DNA of 64,000 nt from Flavobacterium limi (lineage in GTDB: Bacteria > Bacteroidota > Bacteroidia > Flavobacteriales > Flavobacteriaceae): the NCBI RefSeq assembly GCF_010645075.1, contig NZ_JAADZV010000003.1, positions 372,001 through 436,000 on the forward strand. The letters are read 5' to 3'. The position numbers and the translations under genes are program-made. A model generated the notes under the pieces. That model did not search any database. It was not told the origin of the DNA and saw only the letters and a program-made list of their open reading frames with translations. Positions within the stretch are counted from its first letter, which is position 1. Each line of letters begins with the position of its first letter. Below are positions 1 to 9,164 of the stretch, one piece after another.

Positions 1-543
1 TACAGACAATAATGTCGATTTTCCTGCATTTGGAAAACCTACCAATCCAACATCTGCCAAAACTTTAAGTTCGAGAATAACATCCATTTCTAAACCTGGC
101 AAACCTGGCTGGGCATAACGTGGCGTTTGATTTGTCGAACTTCTAAAATGCCAGTTTCCTAAACCTCCTTTTCCTCCTTTTGCCAGAATCTTTTTTTCAC
201 CGTGTTCAGTAATTTCAAAAAGTGTTTCTCCGGTTTCTTTGTCTTTTACTACAGTCCCAAGAGGGACTTCAATGATTTTATCTTCTCCGTCTGCCCCTGT
301 ACTTCTGTCAGAACCTCCATCTCCACCATGACCGGCTTTAATATGACGGGCAAACTTTAAATGAAATAGTGTCCAGAGTCCTTTATTCCCTACTAAATAC
401 ACATGTCCTCCACGGCCTCCGTCACCTCCGTCAGGACCTCCTTTTTCAATAAATTTCTCTCTATGTAAATGTGTTGATCCCTTTCCTCCTTTTCCGGAAG
501 AAACGTATATCTTAACATAATCTACAAAATTTCCTTCTGTCAT
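1..543 (-). CDS. obg: GTPase Obg/CgtA, N-terminal part (cut by window edge)
   Basis: Reading from the ATG at 543 towards the left edge gives the start of an Obg GTPase, which acts in late 50S ribosome assembly and stress signalling. The visible 181 residues hold the glycine-rich Obg fold ([30 protein letters not shown]) and then the beginning of the G domain with P-loop GFPNAGKS close to the edge. The rest of the G domain lies outside the window. It shares its strand with adk and hpt further right, a grouping I recall from flavobacteria. The open frame simply leaves the window; nothing suggests truncation in the genome. Confidence 0.95.
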   Translation of the reverse strand, partial: MTEGNFVDYVKIYVSSGKGGKGSTHLHREKFIEKGGPDGGDGGRGGHVYLVGNKGLWTLFHLKFARHIKAGHGGDGGSDRSTGADGEDKIIEVPLGTVVKDKETGETLFEITEHGEKKILAKGGKGGLGNWHFRSSTNQTPRYAQPGLPGLEMDVILELKVLADVGLVGFPNAGKSTLLSV

Positions 544-631
544 TTTTTCTTGTTTATCTGTAGTTTCAAGTTCAGGTTTCAGGTTAACAGCATTGAGCAA
601 ACTTGGAACGTGAAACGTGAAACAAAATTCT

Positions 632-1906
632 CTACTCTTTTAAAGCTTTTACTAACACTTTATCAATCTTCACACCGTCCATATCTACAACTTCTAATAC
701 GAATTTTTGCCAAATTAATTTTTCACCTTCTTTTGGAATATGCGAAAGCTCGGTCATGATCATTCCGCTTACGGTGTTTACTTCGTAATCGTTTGTCAGT
801 TCATCTAACTCAAAATAGGTTAAGAAATCATGTAATGAATAATGTCCGTCAACCAGCCATGATCCGTCTTCTCTTTCTATTAATTGAAACTCGTCTTTAT
901 AAAAATCGGAGGCGTCTCCTACCAAAGCTTCCAAAATATCGTTTAAGGTAATCATACCCTGAAAAACACCATATTCATCAGAAACCAATGCATAGTGAAC
1001 ACCTGTTTTTTTGAAGTTCTCTAATGCTTTGTAAGCTGTTGTCTGTTCCATCAGATAAGGCGCTTCAGACGTTATTGTTGCCAGGTCAAAATTGTCTTTC
1101 TCAATATTGGCAAAAATATTTTTTAAGGTTACAACACCTACTATATCATCATAATTATCTTTGTAAACCGGATAAATAGTATGAAGATCATGCAAAACCA
1201 ATTCTTTTATTTTGGCTTTATCCGTATTTAATGGCAGCATATCAACCGATTTTCGGTGTGTCATTAACGAACTTACTTTACGGTCTCCAATGTGAAAAAC
1301 ACGTTCTACGATGTCCTGTTCAATTTCCTGAACTTCACCAACTTCAGTTCCTTCTTTAATAATGGCTTTAATTTCTTCCTCAGTAACTTTTCCGTCAGCA
1401 GTTGGTTTTATTTGAAGTACATTCAATAAAAAATCCGTTGACGAGGTAAGCAGCCAGATAAATGGTGCCGTAATTATCGAAATTACTTTCATTGGCATAG
1501 CCACCATTTTAGCAATGGATTCGGGATAATTTAGACCGATTCGTTTGGGCAGTAATTCACCTAAAACCAATGAAAAGAAAGTTAAAACGACAACCACAAT
1601 TCCAACTGCAACTGAATTAGCATACGGTTTTAAAATTTCAAATCCGCTGACAAAAACCTGAACATCGGTTGTGATTTTATCTCCCGAATAAATACCTGTC
1701 AAAATTCCGATTAAGGTGATTCCGATTTGTACAGTCGATAAAAATTTGTTTGGGGAATTGGCTAAATCGAGTGCTGTTTTAGCGCTTTTATTTCCTTTTT
1801 TTGCAGCAGTTTCAAGTCTGTTTTTTCTGGCCGAAATCAATGCGATTTCTGACATCGAGAAAACTCCGTTTAATAGTATTAGAAAAAATATTATTAGTAT
1901 TTCCAA
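632..1906 (-). CDS. CNNM/CorC family membrane transporter with CBS domains
   Basis: A 424-residue protein of the CNNM/CorC (formerly hemolysin C-like) family. The N-terminal part up to about residue 190 is a DUF21/CNNM membrane domain with several hydrophobic segments. Two CBS motifs follow (about 205-330), and the C-terminus is a CorC_HlyC domain. Relatives are linked to Mg2+/Co2+ efflux or homeostasis. Flavobacteria also have GldE, a gliding protein of this architecture, but the N-terminus here starts directly with the membrane domain and does not look like GldE as I remember it. It lies between adk and obg on the same strand; a long hairpin element separates it from adk, so it probably has its own promoter. 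Confidence 0.9.
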   Translation of the reverse strand: MEILIIFFLILLNGVFSMSEIALISARKNRLETAAKKGNKSAKTALDLANSPNKFLSTVQIGITLIGILTGIYSGDKITTDVQVFVSGFEILKPYANSVAVGIVVVVLTFFSLVLGELLPKRIGLNYPESIAKMVAMPMKVISIITAPFIWLLTSSTDFLLNVLQIKPTADGKVTEEEIKAIIKEGTEVGEVQEIEQDIVERVFHIGDRKVSSLMTHRKSVDMLPLNTDKAKIKELVLHDLHTIYPVYKDNYDDIVGVVTLKNIFANIEKDNFDLATITSEAPYLMEQTTAYKALENFKKTGVHYALVSDEYGVFQGMITLNDILEALVGDASDFYKDEFQLIEREDGSWLVDGHYSLHDFLTYFELDELTNDYEVNTVSGMIMTELSHIPKEGEKLIWQKFVLEVVDMDGVKIDKVLVKALKE

Positions 1907-1963
1907 TTTGTGGCTTGTTCGTTATATAATAGTTCGTTAATGTAATTTGTAACCTGATCGTGT

Positions 1964-2098
1964 TATAGCCCAGATGGAAGAGAAAAGCCCGGAGCTAAAA
2001 AAACTAATTTTTCCTGCCAGAAAACAGCGACCGGAGGAAGCTCGTTTTATGGTTTGGAAAAATAGTTTTTTTAGCGAGGACTTGTAACGTACAGCTGG
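1964..2098 (-). repeat. Long hairpin element, family A, copy 1
   Basis: Read on the minus strand the element runs from AGCTGTACGTTACAAGTCC through a stem of about 20 bp (GCTAAAAAAACTA... pairing with ...TAGTTTTTTTAGC) to CCGGGCTTTTCTCTTCC and ATCTGGGCTA. The apical part contains GCTTCCTCCGGTCGC. The flanks and apical core match copy 2 at 33072-33213, but the stem sequences differ while still pairing. It fills the gap between adk and the CNNM gene. It could be a non-coding RNA, a structured terminator or a small mobile hairpin. Confidence 0.7.
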
Positions 2099-2106
2099 AA
2101 AAGCTT

Positions 2107-2679
2107 CTACAAATTATCTATAACTGACGTTAATCTTTCTGTAATTTCTTCAATTGTTCCGATACCGTTTACGGCATGAAATTTATTCTGCTCTTTATAA
2201 TATCCAATTAACGGAGCTGTTTTTTCGTTGTATTCCTGATATCTTACACGAATTTTGTCTTCGTCCTGATCGTCAGCTCTTCCACTAGTTTTTCCTCTTT
2301 CAAGCAAACGGGCTACCAAAATTTCGTCATCAGCTTCTAAAGCGATTGTTGCGGTAACTTTTGAACCAATTGTTGGTAAAAATTTATCTAAAGCCTCAGC
2401 CTGATTGATTGTTCTTGGGTATCCGTCGAATAAAAATCCTGCTGTATCCGGATGTTTTTTTACTTCATCAATTAACATTTCGGTAGTTAATTCGCAAGGA
2501 ACCAATTCTCCATTGTCCATAAAACCTCTTGCTTTTTTACCTAGTTCAGTATCATTTTTTAAATTGAAACGAAAAATATCTCCTGTTGACAGGTGTGTCA
2601 AATTGTATTTTTCTTTTAAAAATTCTGCCTGAGTTCCTTTTCCTGCTCCCGGCTTTCCAAATAAAACGATGTTAATCAT
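2107..2679 (-). CDS. adk: Adenylate kinase
   Basis: A 190-residue adenylate kinase (ATP + AMP to 2 ADP), cytoplasmic. The P-loop GKPGAGKGTQ is at residues 8-17, the AMP-binding GYPRT motif is near residue 87, and the LID region (ERGKTSGRADDQ) is of the short type without zinc cysteines, which fits the length. It lies 71 bp downstream of hpt on the same strand and is probably co-transcribed with it, a purine-salvage pairing that recurs in flavobacteria. Confidence 0.97.
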   Translation of the reverse strand: MINIVLFGKPGAGKGTQAEFLKEKYNLTHLSTGDIFRFNLKNDTELGKKARGFMDNGELVPCELTTEMLIDEVKKHPDTAGFLFDGYPRTINQAEALDKFLPTIGSKVTATIALEADDEILVARLLERGKTSGRADDQDEDKIRVRYQEYNEKTAPLIGYYKEQNKFHAVNGIGTIEEITERLTSVIDNL

Positions 2680-2750
2680 AATGAATGTAATTGTTGTGAC
2701 TCCTTATTTTAAGAAGTTTAAAATGAATATATAGTTGTGTTTGTTTAAAA

Positions 2751-3281
2751 TTATTCTGCTAACTTATAGACTTCGGGTAAATTTCTCCCTAAACCATCGT
2801 AGTCAAGGCCATAGCCTACAATGAATTTGTTTGGAATCCTGATTCCTACGTAATCTATTTTAATATCTTTTTTATAGGCTTCCGGTTTAAAGAATAGGGT
2901 TGCAATTTTAAAATGCTTTACATTTTGCTCCTTAAACTTCTGTTTCAATTCTTCAATTGTATTTCCTGTGTCAATGATATCTTCAATGAGCACAACACTT
3001 CTTCCAGAAAGATCCTGATTGATTCCGATTAATTCTTTAACCGAATTGGTGCTTTCTGTTCCTTCATACGATGCCATTTTAATGAATGAAACTTCGCAGG
3101 GGTTTTTATATTTTTTTAAAAAGTCTGAAACAACCATAAATGCACCATTCAAAACTCCGATAAAAATTGGAGTATCATCTCCAAAATCATCTTCTACGTG
3201 CGCCACTATTTTGGATAAAGCAAAATCAATTTCTTTTGCCGAAATAAATGGAACAAATTGTTTATCGTGAAGTTGTATCAT
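2751..3281 (-). CDS. hpt: Hypoxanthine phosphoribosyltransferase
   Basis: A 176-residue purine salvage enzyme converting hypoxanthine or guanine plus PRPP to IMP or GMP. The PRPP-binding signature VVLIEDIIDTGNT lies near residue 95, and the flexible-loop region (FIKMASYEGT) comes before it, as in the family. It is the first gene of the leftward hpt-adk run. A TATCTTTG box on the minus strand (3307-3314), about 26 nt upstream of the ATG, fits the Bacteroidota -7 consensus TAnnTTTG. Confidence 0.95.
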   Translation of the reverse strand: MIQLHDKQFVPFISAKEIDFALSKIVAHVEDDFGDDTPIFIGVLNGAFMVVSDFLKKYKNPCEVSFIKMASYEGTESTNSVKELIGINQDLSGRSVVLIEDIIDTGNTIEELKQKFKEQNVKHFKIATLFFKPEAYKKDIKIDYVGIRIPNKFIVGYGLDYDGLGRNLPEVYKLAE

Positions 3282-3306
3282 TATTTTTGTTCTTTAAAAT
3301 AATGGA

Positions 3307-3314
3307 CAAAGATA
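3307..3314 (-). promoter_or_regulatory. Promoter -7 box for hpt-adk
   Basis: TATCTTTG on the minus strand matches the Bacteroidota sigma-ABfr -7 consensus TAnnTTTG and lies at a plausible distance from the hpt start. A clear -33 TTG at the standard 19-nt spacing is not visible. Confidence 0.5.
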
Positions 3315-3464
3315 CAGAATTACTACCAAACTGTAAGTATCTAAATGTTATAGTAGCGGTACTTTTTTATGAATGTTAAATATCAGTTAATATTTACAAA
3401 GGTTTTGGGGTAACTCTTTCAGAATCATTAAATTGTTATTAAACAAATATTTAATCAAAAAAAC

Positions 3465-4742
3465 ATGAAAATTGCTATACAATTATTATCTGTATCCTTA
3501 TTAACCGTCATAACAGCCTGCAATGGTCAGGTTAAAAAAGAAGAAAAAGAAGCGCTGGCAAAACAGCCTGCCAATGTTGTAAAAACTGCAATTGGAGATA
3601 TTACGCTTCCTCCACCTTATGCAACAGAATCTAAATCTAAAAACAGTAAAGTTATAGGATGGCCGGAAGGAAAAACACCAAAAGCGCCGGAAGGTTTTAC
3701 TGTTACAAAATTTGCTGACGGCTTTAGCAATCCGCGCTGGTCTTATATAGGGCCAAACAATGATATTTTTGTTGTGGAAAGCGGGACAAGAATGAGCAAA
3801 AACCAAATCATAATTTTGCGTGACAAAGATAAAGACGGTGTTTTTGAAACCCGGGAAGTGTTTTTGAAAGACCTTAACAAACCTTTAGGGATGCTTATTC
3901 TAAAAGACTATTTTTATGTTGCCAATACTGACGGGCTTTACCGTTATCCCTATAAAAACGAACCTTTAAAATTAGAAACCAAGGGCGTGAAAATTGTTGA
4001 GCTTCCGGCCGGAGGCTACAACAATCACTGGACCAGAAGCCTTCTTACTAACCCTGAAGGAACAAAAATTTATATTGGCGTTGGTTCAGGAAGTAATGTT
4101 GGAGAGAATGGCATGGACAAAGAAATTCGCCGCGCAGCAATTTTAGAAATCAATCCTGACGGAACCGGCGAAAAAATTTACGCTGAAGGTCTTAGAAACC
4201 CAATGGGAATGGACTGGAATCCGGCCAATAAAAAAGAGCTATGGACTGCAGTGAACGAGCGTGATGAACTGGGAGATGATTTGGTTCCTGATTATATTAC
4301 CAGTGTAAAAAGAGGCGGTTTTTATGGGTGGCCATATTCTTATTTCGGCAGTATTCCTGATCCGAGATGGAAAGGAGAACGAAAAGATTTAATCGAGAAA
4401 GCAATTGTTCCTGACGTTCCGGTTGGTGCACACACTGCTTCTTTGGGACTGGCTTTTTATACTAAAAATGCCTTTCCTGCAAAATATAAAAATGGGGCTT
4501 TTGTAGGTCAGCACGGTTCCTGGAATCGTTCTGTAATTTCTGGTTATAAAGTGCTGTTTGTTCCTTTTAAAGACGGAAAACCATCCGGAAAACCGGAAGA
4601 TTTCTTAACCGGTTTCATTTCCGATGCTGAAAAAGCGGAAGTGTATGGCCGCCCAGTTGCGGTTACGGTTATGAATGACGGATCGCTTTTGGTAAATGAT
4701 GACAGTGGAAATACGATCTGGAAAGTTACTGCTAACAAATAA
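3465..4742 (+). CDS. Sorbosone dehydrogenase-like (PQQ-type beta-propeller) lipoprotein
   Basis: A 425-residue exported lipoprotein. The signal peptide ends in a lipobox with Cys19 (LLTVITAC). The mature part resembles soluble PQQ-type glucose/sorbosone dehydrogenases: APEGFTVTKFADG at the first blade, then NPRWSYIGPN, GLRNPMGMDWNP, NERDELGDDLVPDY and FVGQHGSWNRS, all typical of the six-blade propeller. These enzymes oxidise sugars or aldehydes, but the substrate cannot be told from sequence and cofactor use is inferred. It is followed by a long hairpin and then a TonB-dependent receptor on the same strand. Confidence 0.82.
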   Translation: MKIAIQLLSVSLLTVITACNGQVKKEEKEALAKQPANVVKTAIGDITLPPPYATESKSKNSKVIGWPEGKTPKAPEGFTVTKFADGFSNPRWSYIGPNNDIFVVESGTRMSKNQIIILRDKDKDGVFETREVFLKDLNKPLGMLILKDYFYVANTDGLYRYPYKNEPLKLETKGVKIVELPAGGYNNHWTRSLLTNPEGTKIYIGVGSGSNVGENGMDKEIRRAAILEINPDGTGEKIYAEGLRNPMGMDWNPANKKELWTAVNERDELGDDLVPDYITSVKRGGFYGWPYSYFGSIPDPRWKGERKDLIEKAIVPDVPVGAHTASLGLAFYTKNAFPAKYKNGAFVGQHGSWNRSVISGYKVLFVPFKDGKPSGKPEDFLTGFISDAEKAEVYGRPVAVTVMNDGSLLVNDDSGNTIWKVTANK

Positions 4743-4799
4743 AATTCCAATCTCATAATTATCAAGATAAATTCCAAATCCCAAACTTTACGATAATTA

Positions 4800-4933
4800 T
4801 TTAAACAAATAGAGACATACTATTCGGGAAGCTTAAAAAAGGCGTTTCACTTGTTTTAAAACACATAGCTATGTGTATTTAGCAAGTGAAACGCCTTATA
4901 ATCGAACTGAAACTATGTGTCTATATGTTTAAA
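4800..4933 (+). repeat. Long imperfect inverted repeat with two perfect inner stems
   Basis: Two arms of about 54 and 51 nt (4800-4853 and 4883-4933) pair imperfectly. Inside them, AAGGCGTTTCACTTG (4839-4853) pairs perfectly with CAAGTGAAACGCCTT (4883-4897), and the apical part is the perfect palindrome ACACATAGCTATGTGT (4861-4876). The outer ends TTTAAACAAATAGAGACATA and TATGTGTCTATATGTTTAAA also match. It may end transcription of the dehydrogenase gene, but there is no clear T-tract and the size is unusual for a simple terminator. A small MITE-like element or structured RNA is possible. Confidence 0.75.
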
Positions 4934-4963
4934 AATTAAGCTCTAAAACTAAACTATCCCTTT

Positions 4964-7060
4964 ATGCTTTTTAAAAAATATTGTTTTTTACTTCTTGTTC
5001 TAATTGTTTCTCAAAACACTTTTGCCCAGGAAGAAAAAGGCAAATCTATTAATACTGCTCAACCGGAAAAACTGGAAGAAGTCATCATCAGTTCCTTTCA
5101 TATTAATGACAGCCTTCAAAATGCTCCGGCTTCTATTGGCATTTTATCCAAAAAAGAGCTGATACAAAATAACGCTACGGATATTACTAATGTTGTCAAT
5201 ACAATTCCGGGTGTTTTTATGCAATCTTCGAATTTTACCACAACCCGAATTTCAATTCGCGGAATTGGAGCCAGAACGCCTTATGGTACAAACAAAATAA
5301 GAGCTTTTTACGGCAGTATTCCGCTTACTTCCGGGAACAGCGAAACGGTAATTGATGATATTGATTTAGAAAACCTGAATCAGATGGAGATTATTAAAGG
5401 ACCGCTTTCGAGTATTTACGGAGCAGGACTGGGCGGAGCGATTTTGATTTCGCCACAGCTTTCAAAAAATAATGGACAGACTGCCTCGATAAGTTCTTTA
5501 TTTGGTTCTTTTGGATTATTAAAAAACAGTTTGAATTATAGTCTGGATGAGAAAAATTCAAGTCTGAATTTAAGTTATCATAATCTGAAATCTGATGGCT
5601 GGCGTGAAAACAGTGCTTATAAACGTGAAGGAATTACACTTGCCGGAGAATTATTCAGAAGACAAAACAACAAGCTTACTTATTTCTCTAATTATACGTA
5701 TCTGAAAGGTTATATTCCGAGTTCAATTAATAAAGAGACATACGACGATAATCCAAAGTCCGGAGCATCAACGTGGGTTGCTTCAAAAGGATTTAAAGAA
5801 TACAAATCGACTTTGGCAGGACTGGCTTATGATTTCAAAATCAATGATCATTTGCATAATTCGACTTCTGTTTTTATCAATTACAAAGACAGTAACGAAC
5901 CCAGACCTTTTGATGTTTTGCGTCAATATACTTTTGCTTCGGGCGCAAGAACACAGTTTTCAGGAGATTTCAAAATTAGAAAGCTGAAAAATCAATTCAT
6001 TTTCGGAATGGAATATTTTACAGACAATTACAACGGAAACACTTTCGAAAATTTATACAAACAAAATAATGGACAAGGCAGTTTACAAGGCAATCAGCTG
6101 ACTGAAACAGACCAAAAAAGGCATTTTTATAATCTATTTTCGCAAATCAGATCGTTACTTTCTGAAAAATTCGAGCTTCAATTGGGCTTAAATTATAATG
6201 AAACTCATTTTGAACTGACAAATTTTCTTCCTCAAAAAACGGCAACTGAAAAATACCGTTATGACGGAATTTTTTCGCCACAGCTTTCTTTATTATTCAA
6301 ACCAAATCAGCAGCAAACATTCTATTTTTCAGCAAGCCGTGGATTTTCACTTCCTGCTACAGAAGAAACACTAACAAGCGAAGGGAAAATCAATACCAGC
6401 ATCAAACCTGAAAATGGCTATAATTTTGAAGTTGGCGGAAAATTTTACTTTTTCAACAAGAATCTTTATACCGAATTTGCTGTCTATCGAATGGAAATAA
6501 AGGATTTACTGGTTGCCAAAAGAATTGGCGATGATCAATATGAAGGTGTTAATGCCGGGGAAACACTGCATGAAGGAATCGAAATTATTTTAAAGCACAA
6601 TTGGCAAATGAATCCCTTTTTAAACCTGAACTCTTACTTTGGAGGTTCTGTTGGAAAATATGAATTTAAAGAATTTGTCGATAGCGGAAATGATTATTCC
6701 GGAAATAAATTAACCGGGGTTCCGTCAAATAAAATCAATGCAGGTTTGATTTTAAATACCCGTTTAGGAATTTATCTGAATGCCGATTATCAATTCGTGG
6801 ATGAAATTCCGATGAACGATGCCAACACCGCTTTTTCTGATTCTTATAATATTGTAAACTTAAAAACAGGTTATCGTTTTGAAATTTTGCGTAATCTCAA
6901 TACTAATTTTGCTTTTGGCATCAATAATCTGACCAATGAAAAATATGCTTCCTTAATTTTACCAAACGCACTTCCGGTTGGGACTTCATCACCGAGATAT
7001 TATTATCCGGGGCTTCCTGTAAATTACTATGGAACTATATCCTTAAATTATTTATTTTAG
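4964..7060 (+). CDS. TonB-dependent outer membrane receptor
   Basis: A 698-residue outer membrane receptor. A signal peptide (MLFKKYCFLLLVLIVSQ..., cut near residue 21) is followed by a TonB-box/plug region (ASIGILSKKELIQ, NTIPGVFMQ, RISIRGIG, MEIIKGPLSSIYGAG) and a C-terminal 22-strand barrel with typical strand repeats (YSLDEKNSSLNLSYH, GISLNYLF-like end). It imports a ligand such as a siderophore or other chelate using energy from TonB-ExbB-ExbD; a candidate for that complex lies at 42.7-45.1 kb. There is no SusD partner, so a sugar-PUL role is less likely. The ligand is unknown. Confidence 0.92.
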   Translation: MLFKKYCFLLLVLIVSQNTFAQEEKGKSINTAQPEKLEEVIISSFHINDSLQNAPASIGILSKKELIQNNATDITNVVNTIPGVFMQSSNFTTTRISIRGIGARTPYGTNKIRAFYGSIPLTSGNSETVIDDIDLENLNQMEIIKGPLSSIYGAGLGGAILISPQLSKNNGQTASISSLFGSFGLLKNSLNYSLDEKNSSLNLSYHNLKSDGWRENSAYKREGITLAGELFRRQNNKLTYFSNYTYLKGYIPSSINKETYDDNPKSGASTWVASKGFKEYKSTLAGLAYDFKINDHLHNSTSVFINYKDSNEPRPFDVLRQYTFASGARTQFSGDFKIRKLKNQFIFGMEYFTDNYNGNTFENLYKQNNGQGSLQGNQLTETDQKRHFYNLFSQIRSLLSEKFELQLGLNYNETHFELTNFLPQKTATEKYRYDGIFSPQLSLLFKPNQQQTFYFSASRGFSLPATEETLTSEGKINTSIKPENGYNFEVGGKFYFFNKNLYTEFAVYRMEIKDLLVAKRIGDDQYEGVNAGETLHEGIEIILKHNWQMNPFLNLNSYFGGSVGKYEFKEFVDSGNDYSGNKLTGVPSNKINAGLILNTRLGIYLNADYQFVDEIPMNDANTAFSDSYNIVNLKTGYRFEILRNLNTNFAFGINNLTNEKYASLILPNALPVGTSSPRYYYPGLPVNYYGTISLNYLF

Positions 7061-7085
7061 GGGCTGAATCAATTAAACTCAAAAA

Positions 7086-7637
7086 ATGCTTTCTGAACTA
7101 CAGGAAAAACTTGATTATGTAAATGCTTATAGAGAAAATCGGCTAAAAGCAGCACAGGAAATTTTAGAAAATCCTGCACTCTTTAGTGAATTAGTTTCAA
7201 TTTGTTTTACGCCTTCAGACAAAAACAATCATAAAGCCTGCTGGATTTTAGAATTTGTCTCTTACGAAGAATTACTTTGGCTGCAGCCACATCTTGATTA
7301 TTTCTGTTCGAATTTGAAATTTCTAAAAGAGGAAAGTTCGCTAAGGCCAATTGCAAAAGTCGTTCAGCTATTGGTAAAATCACATTATAAAAAAGACGAA
7401 AATAAAATCTTTTTATCCGAAGAAAATCTGCAGGACTGTATAGAAGCAAGTTTTGACTGGCTGATTAATGATGTAAAAGTTGCCACAAAAGCCTATTCGA
7501 TAAGAACTTTATTTATTTTAGGCAATCACTACGACTGGATTCATCCTGAATTGAAAGTCATTATTGATAAAGACTTTGGAGATCACTCGGCAGCTTACAA
7601 AGCTGTTGCAAAGGAAGTTTTGAAGAAAATTAAATAG
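7086..7637 (+). CDS. Hypothetical alpha-helical (HEAT-like) protein
   Basis: A 183-residue, probably cytoplasmic, mostly helical protein without a signal peptide. It starts 25 bp after the TonB receptor stop. Helix pairs such as NHKACWILEFVSYEELLWL and KAYSIRTLFILGNHYDWIHPELK resemble HEAT/ARM repeats. I recall similar small proteins in flavobacteria being labelled adenylosuccinate lyase because they sit next to purB; there is no lyase signature here. The position next to purK may reflect the same old neighbourhood. Confidence 0.7.
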   Translation: MLSELQEKLDYVNAYRENRLKAAQEILENPALFSELVSICFTPSDKNNHKACWILEFVSYEELLWLQPHLDYFCSNLKFLKEESSLRPIAKVVQLLVKSHYKKDENKIFLSEENLQDCIEASFDWLINDVKVATKAYSIRTLFILGNHYDWIHPELKVIIDKDFGDHSAAYKAVAKEVLKKIK

Positions 7638-7663
7638 CATTTTCCAATTTAATCCTTATAAAG

Positions 7664-7671
7664 TATCTTTG
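7664..7671 (+). promoter_or_regulatory. Promoter -7 box for purK
   Basis: TATCTTTG fits TAnnTTTG and lies 17 nt before the purK ATG, implying a very short leader. A good -33 TTG is not obvious. Confidence 0.5.
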
Positions 7672-7688
7672 CAAAAACACAATGCAAA

Positions 7689-8837
7689 ATGAATTATTTT
7701 TCTTCTGATTTTAAATTAGGAATATTAGGCGGCGGACAATTAGGTAAAATGCTTTTGTTCGACACCAGAAAATTTGATATACAAACTTACGTTTTAGACC
7801 CAAGCGACGAAGCACCGAGTAAAATTGCCTGCAATAAATTCTTTCAGGGCGATTTGATGGATTATGAAACGGTTTACAATTTCGGAAAACAAGTTGATGT
7901 TTTGACTTTTGAAATTGAACTCGTAAATCTTGAAGCTTTAACGCAATTAGAAAACGAAGGTTTAAAAGTATATCCGTCTCCAAAAACCTTAAAAGGAATT
8001 CAGAATAAAGGCGTTCAAAAACAATTTTACGCGGAGAAAAATATTCCAACTGCTCCTTTTGAAAGATTTGAAAATTTAGAAAATCTAAAAGCAAAAGCAC
8101 AAGATTTTCAACTTCCTTTTATTTGGAAATGCACTGAATTTGGTTACGATGGAAATGGCGTAAAAGTGATTCGTCAGATTTCAGATTTAAATACCCTTCC
8201 AAATGTAGAATGCATTGCCGAAACTATGGTTCCGTTTAAAAATGAACTTGCTGTAATCGTCTGCAGAAACCCGTCAGGCGAAATCAAAACCTATCCGGTT
8301 GTTGAAATGGAATTCCACCCTGAAGCCAATCAGGTAGAATATGTAATCTGTCCGGCAAGAATCGACGAAAAAGTAGCCGAAAAAGCCCGAGCAATTGCCT
8401 TGCAAGTTTCTGAAAACTTCAATCACGTTGGACTTCTGGCAGTTGAAATGTTCCAGACTCAGGACGACGAAATTTTAGTAAACGAAGTAGCTCCACGTCC
8501 ACACAACTCCGGACATTATTCTATCGAAGCCAGTTATACATCCCAATTCGAAAATCATTTACGCGCTATTTTAGATCTTCCGTTAGGAAATACCGACAGC
8601 AAAGTGGCCGGAATTATGGTTAATTTAGTCGGTGCAGAAGGTTTTTCCGGAGAAGTAGTTTATGAAAACATCGAAACCATTTTAGGATGGAATGGTGTTA
8701 CGCCACATATTTACGGTAAAAAACAAACACGTCCGTTTAGAAAAATGGGGCATGTTACGATTGTAAATGAAGATATGGCTGAGGCAAGACGAATTGCTGA
8801 GGAGGTTAAGAATACTATTAGAGTGATTAGTAATTAG
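7689..8837 (+). CDS. purK: 5-(carboxyamino)imidazole ribonucleotide synthase
   Basis: A 382-residue ATP-grasp enzyme of purine synthesis that carboxylates AIR to N5-CAIR. The N-terminus carries the dinucleotide-like LGILGGGQLGKML, the ATP-grasp part has KCTEFGYDGNGVKV, and the metal/substrate part has NEVAPRPHNSGHYSIEA, a PurK hallmark. Its partner PurE follows 327 bp later on the same strand, so both steps from AIR to CAIR are encoded here, separated only by a small membrane protein gene. Confidence 0.96.
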   Translation: MNYFSSDFKLGILGGGQLGKMLLFDTRKFDIQTYVLDPSDEAPSKIACNKFFQGDLMDYETVYNFGKQVDVLTFEIELVNLEALTQLENEGLKVYPSPKTLKGIQNKGVQKQFYAEKNIPTAPFERFENLENLKAKAQDFQLPFIWKCTEFGYDGNGVKVIRQISDLNTLPNVECIAETMVPFKNELAVIVCRNPSGEIKTYPVVEMEFHPEANQVEYVICPARIDEKVAEKARAIALQVSENFNHVGLLAVEMFQTQDDEILVNEVAPRPHNSGHYSIEASYTSQFENHLRAILDLPLGNTDSKVAGIMVNLVGAEGFSGEVVYENIETILGWNGVTPHIYGKKQTRPFRKMGHVTIVNEDMAEARRIAEEVKNTIRVISN

Positions 8838-8873
8838 TAATCGTTTGATTAACTTAAATCAAAAATATAACCA

Positions 8874-9092
8874 ATGGGATTTCTGGATTTTTTTGATTTA
8901 TTAGATAATGCTTCAAAAGCAGTTAATATTCCAAGCTCAATTAAAATTCATTTTGAAAAGTTTACAGATAAAAATGAATATTTTGGAGAGAGAATTAAAA
9001 GTTTTATTAGCTTATTTCTTTTAGTATTATTTTTAACTCTATTAATCTTTGGAATTATATTTTTAATTTATAAAAAAGCAAAACAATTCTAA
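8874..9092 (+). CDS. Small single-pass membrane protein
   Basis: A 72-residue protein with an amphipathic N-terminal half and one strong hydrophobic helix (about residues 43-67) ending in KKAKQF, so the C-terminus is probably cytoplasmic. It starts 36 bp after purK and ends 72 bp before purE, in the same direction, and is probably co-transcribed with both. I recognise no family. Its codon use looks more AT-rich than that of the pur genes, which suggests a later insertion between them. Confidence 0.6.
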   Translation: MGFLDFFDLLDNASKAVNIPSSIKIHFEKFTDKNEYFGERIKSFISLFLLVLFLTLLIFGIIFLIYKKAKQF

Positions 9093-9164
9093 ATAAACAG
9101 TTTTTTGGATTCAGTTTCCATTATAACCTGAAACTTTAAACCTGAAACAAAACAAACAAAACAC

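Noticed and set aside
632..1906. Could this CNNM protein be the gliding protein GldE?
   Set aside because: N-terminus does not match GldE as remembered, and no gld gene is next to it.
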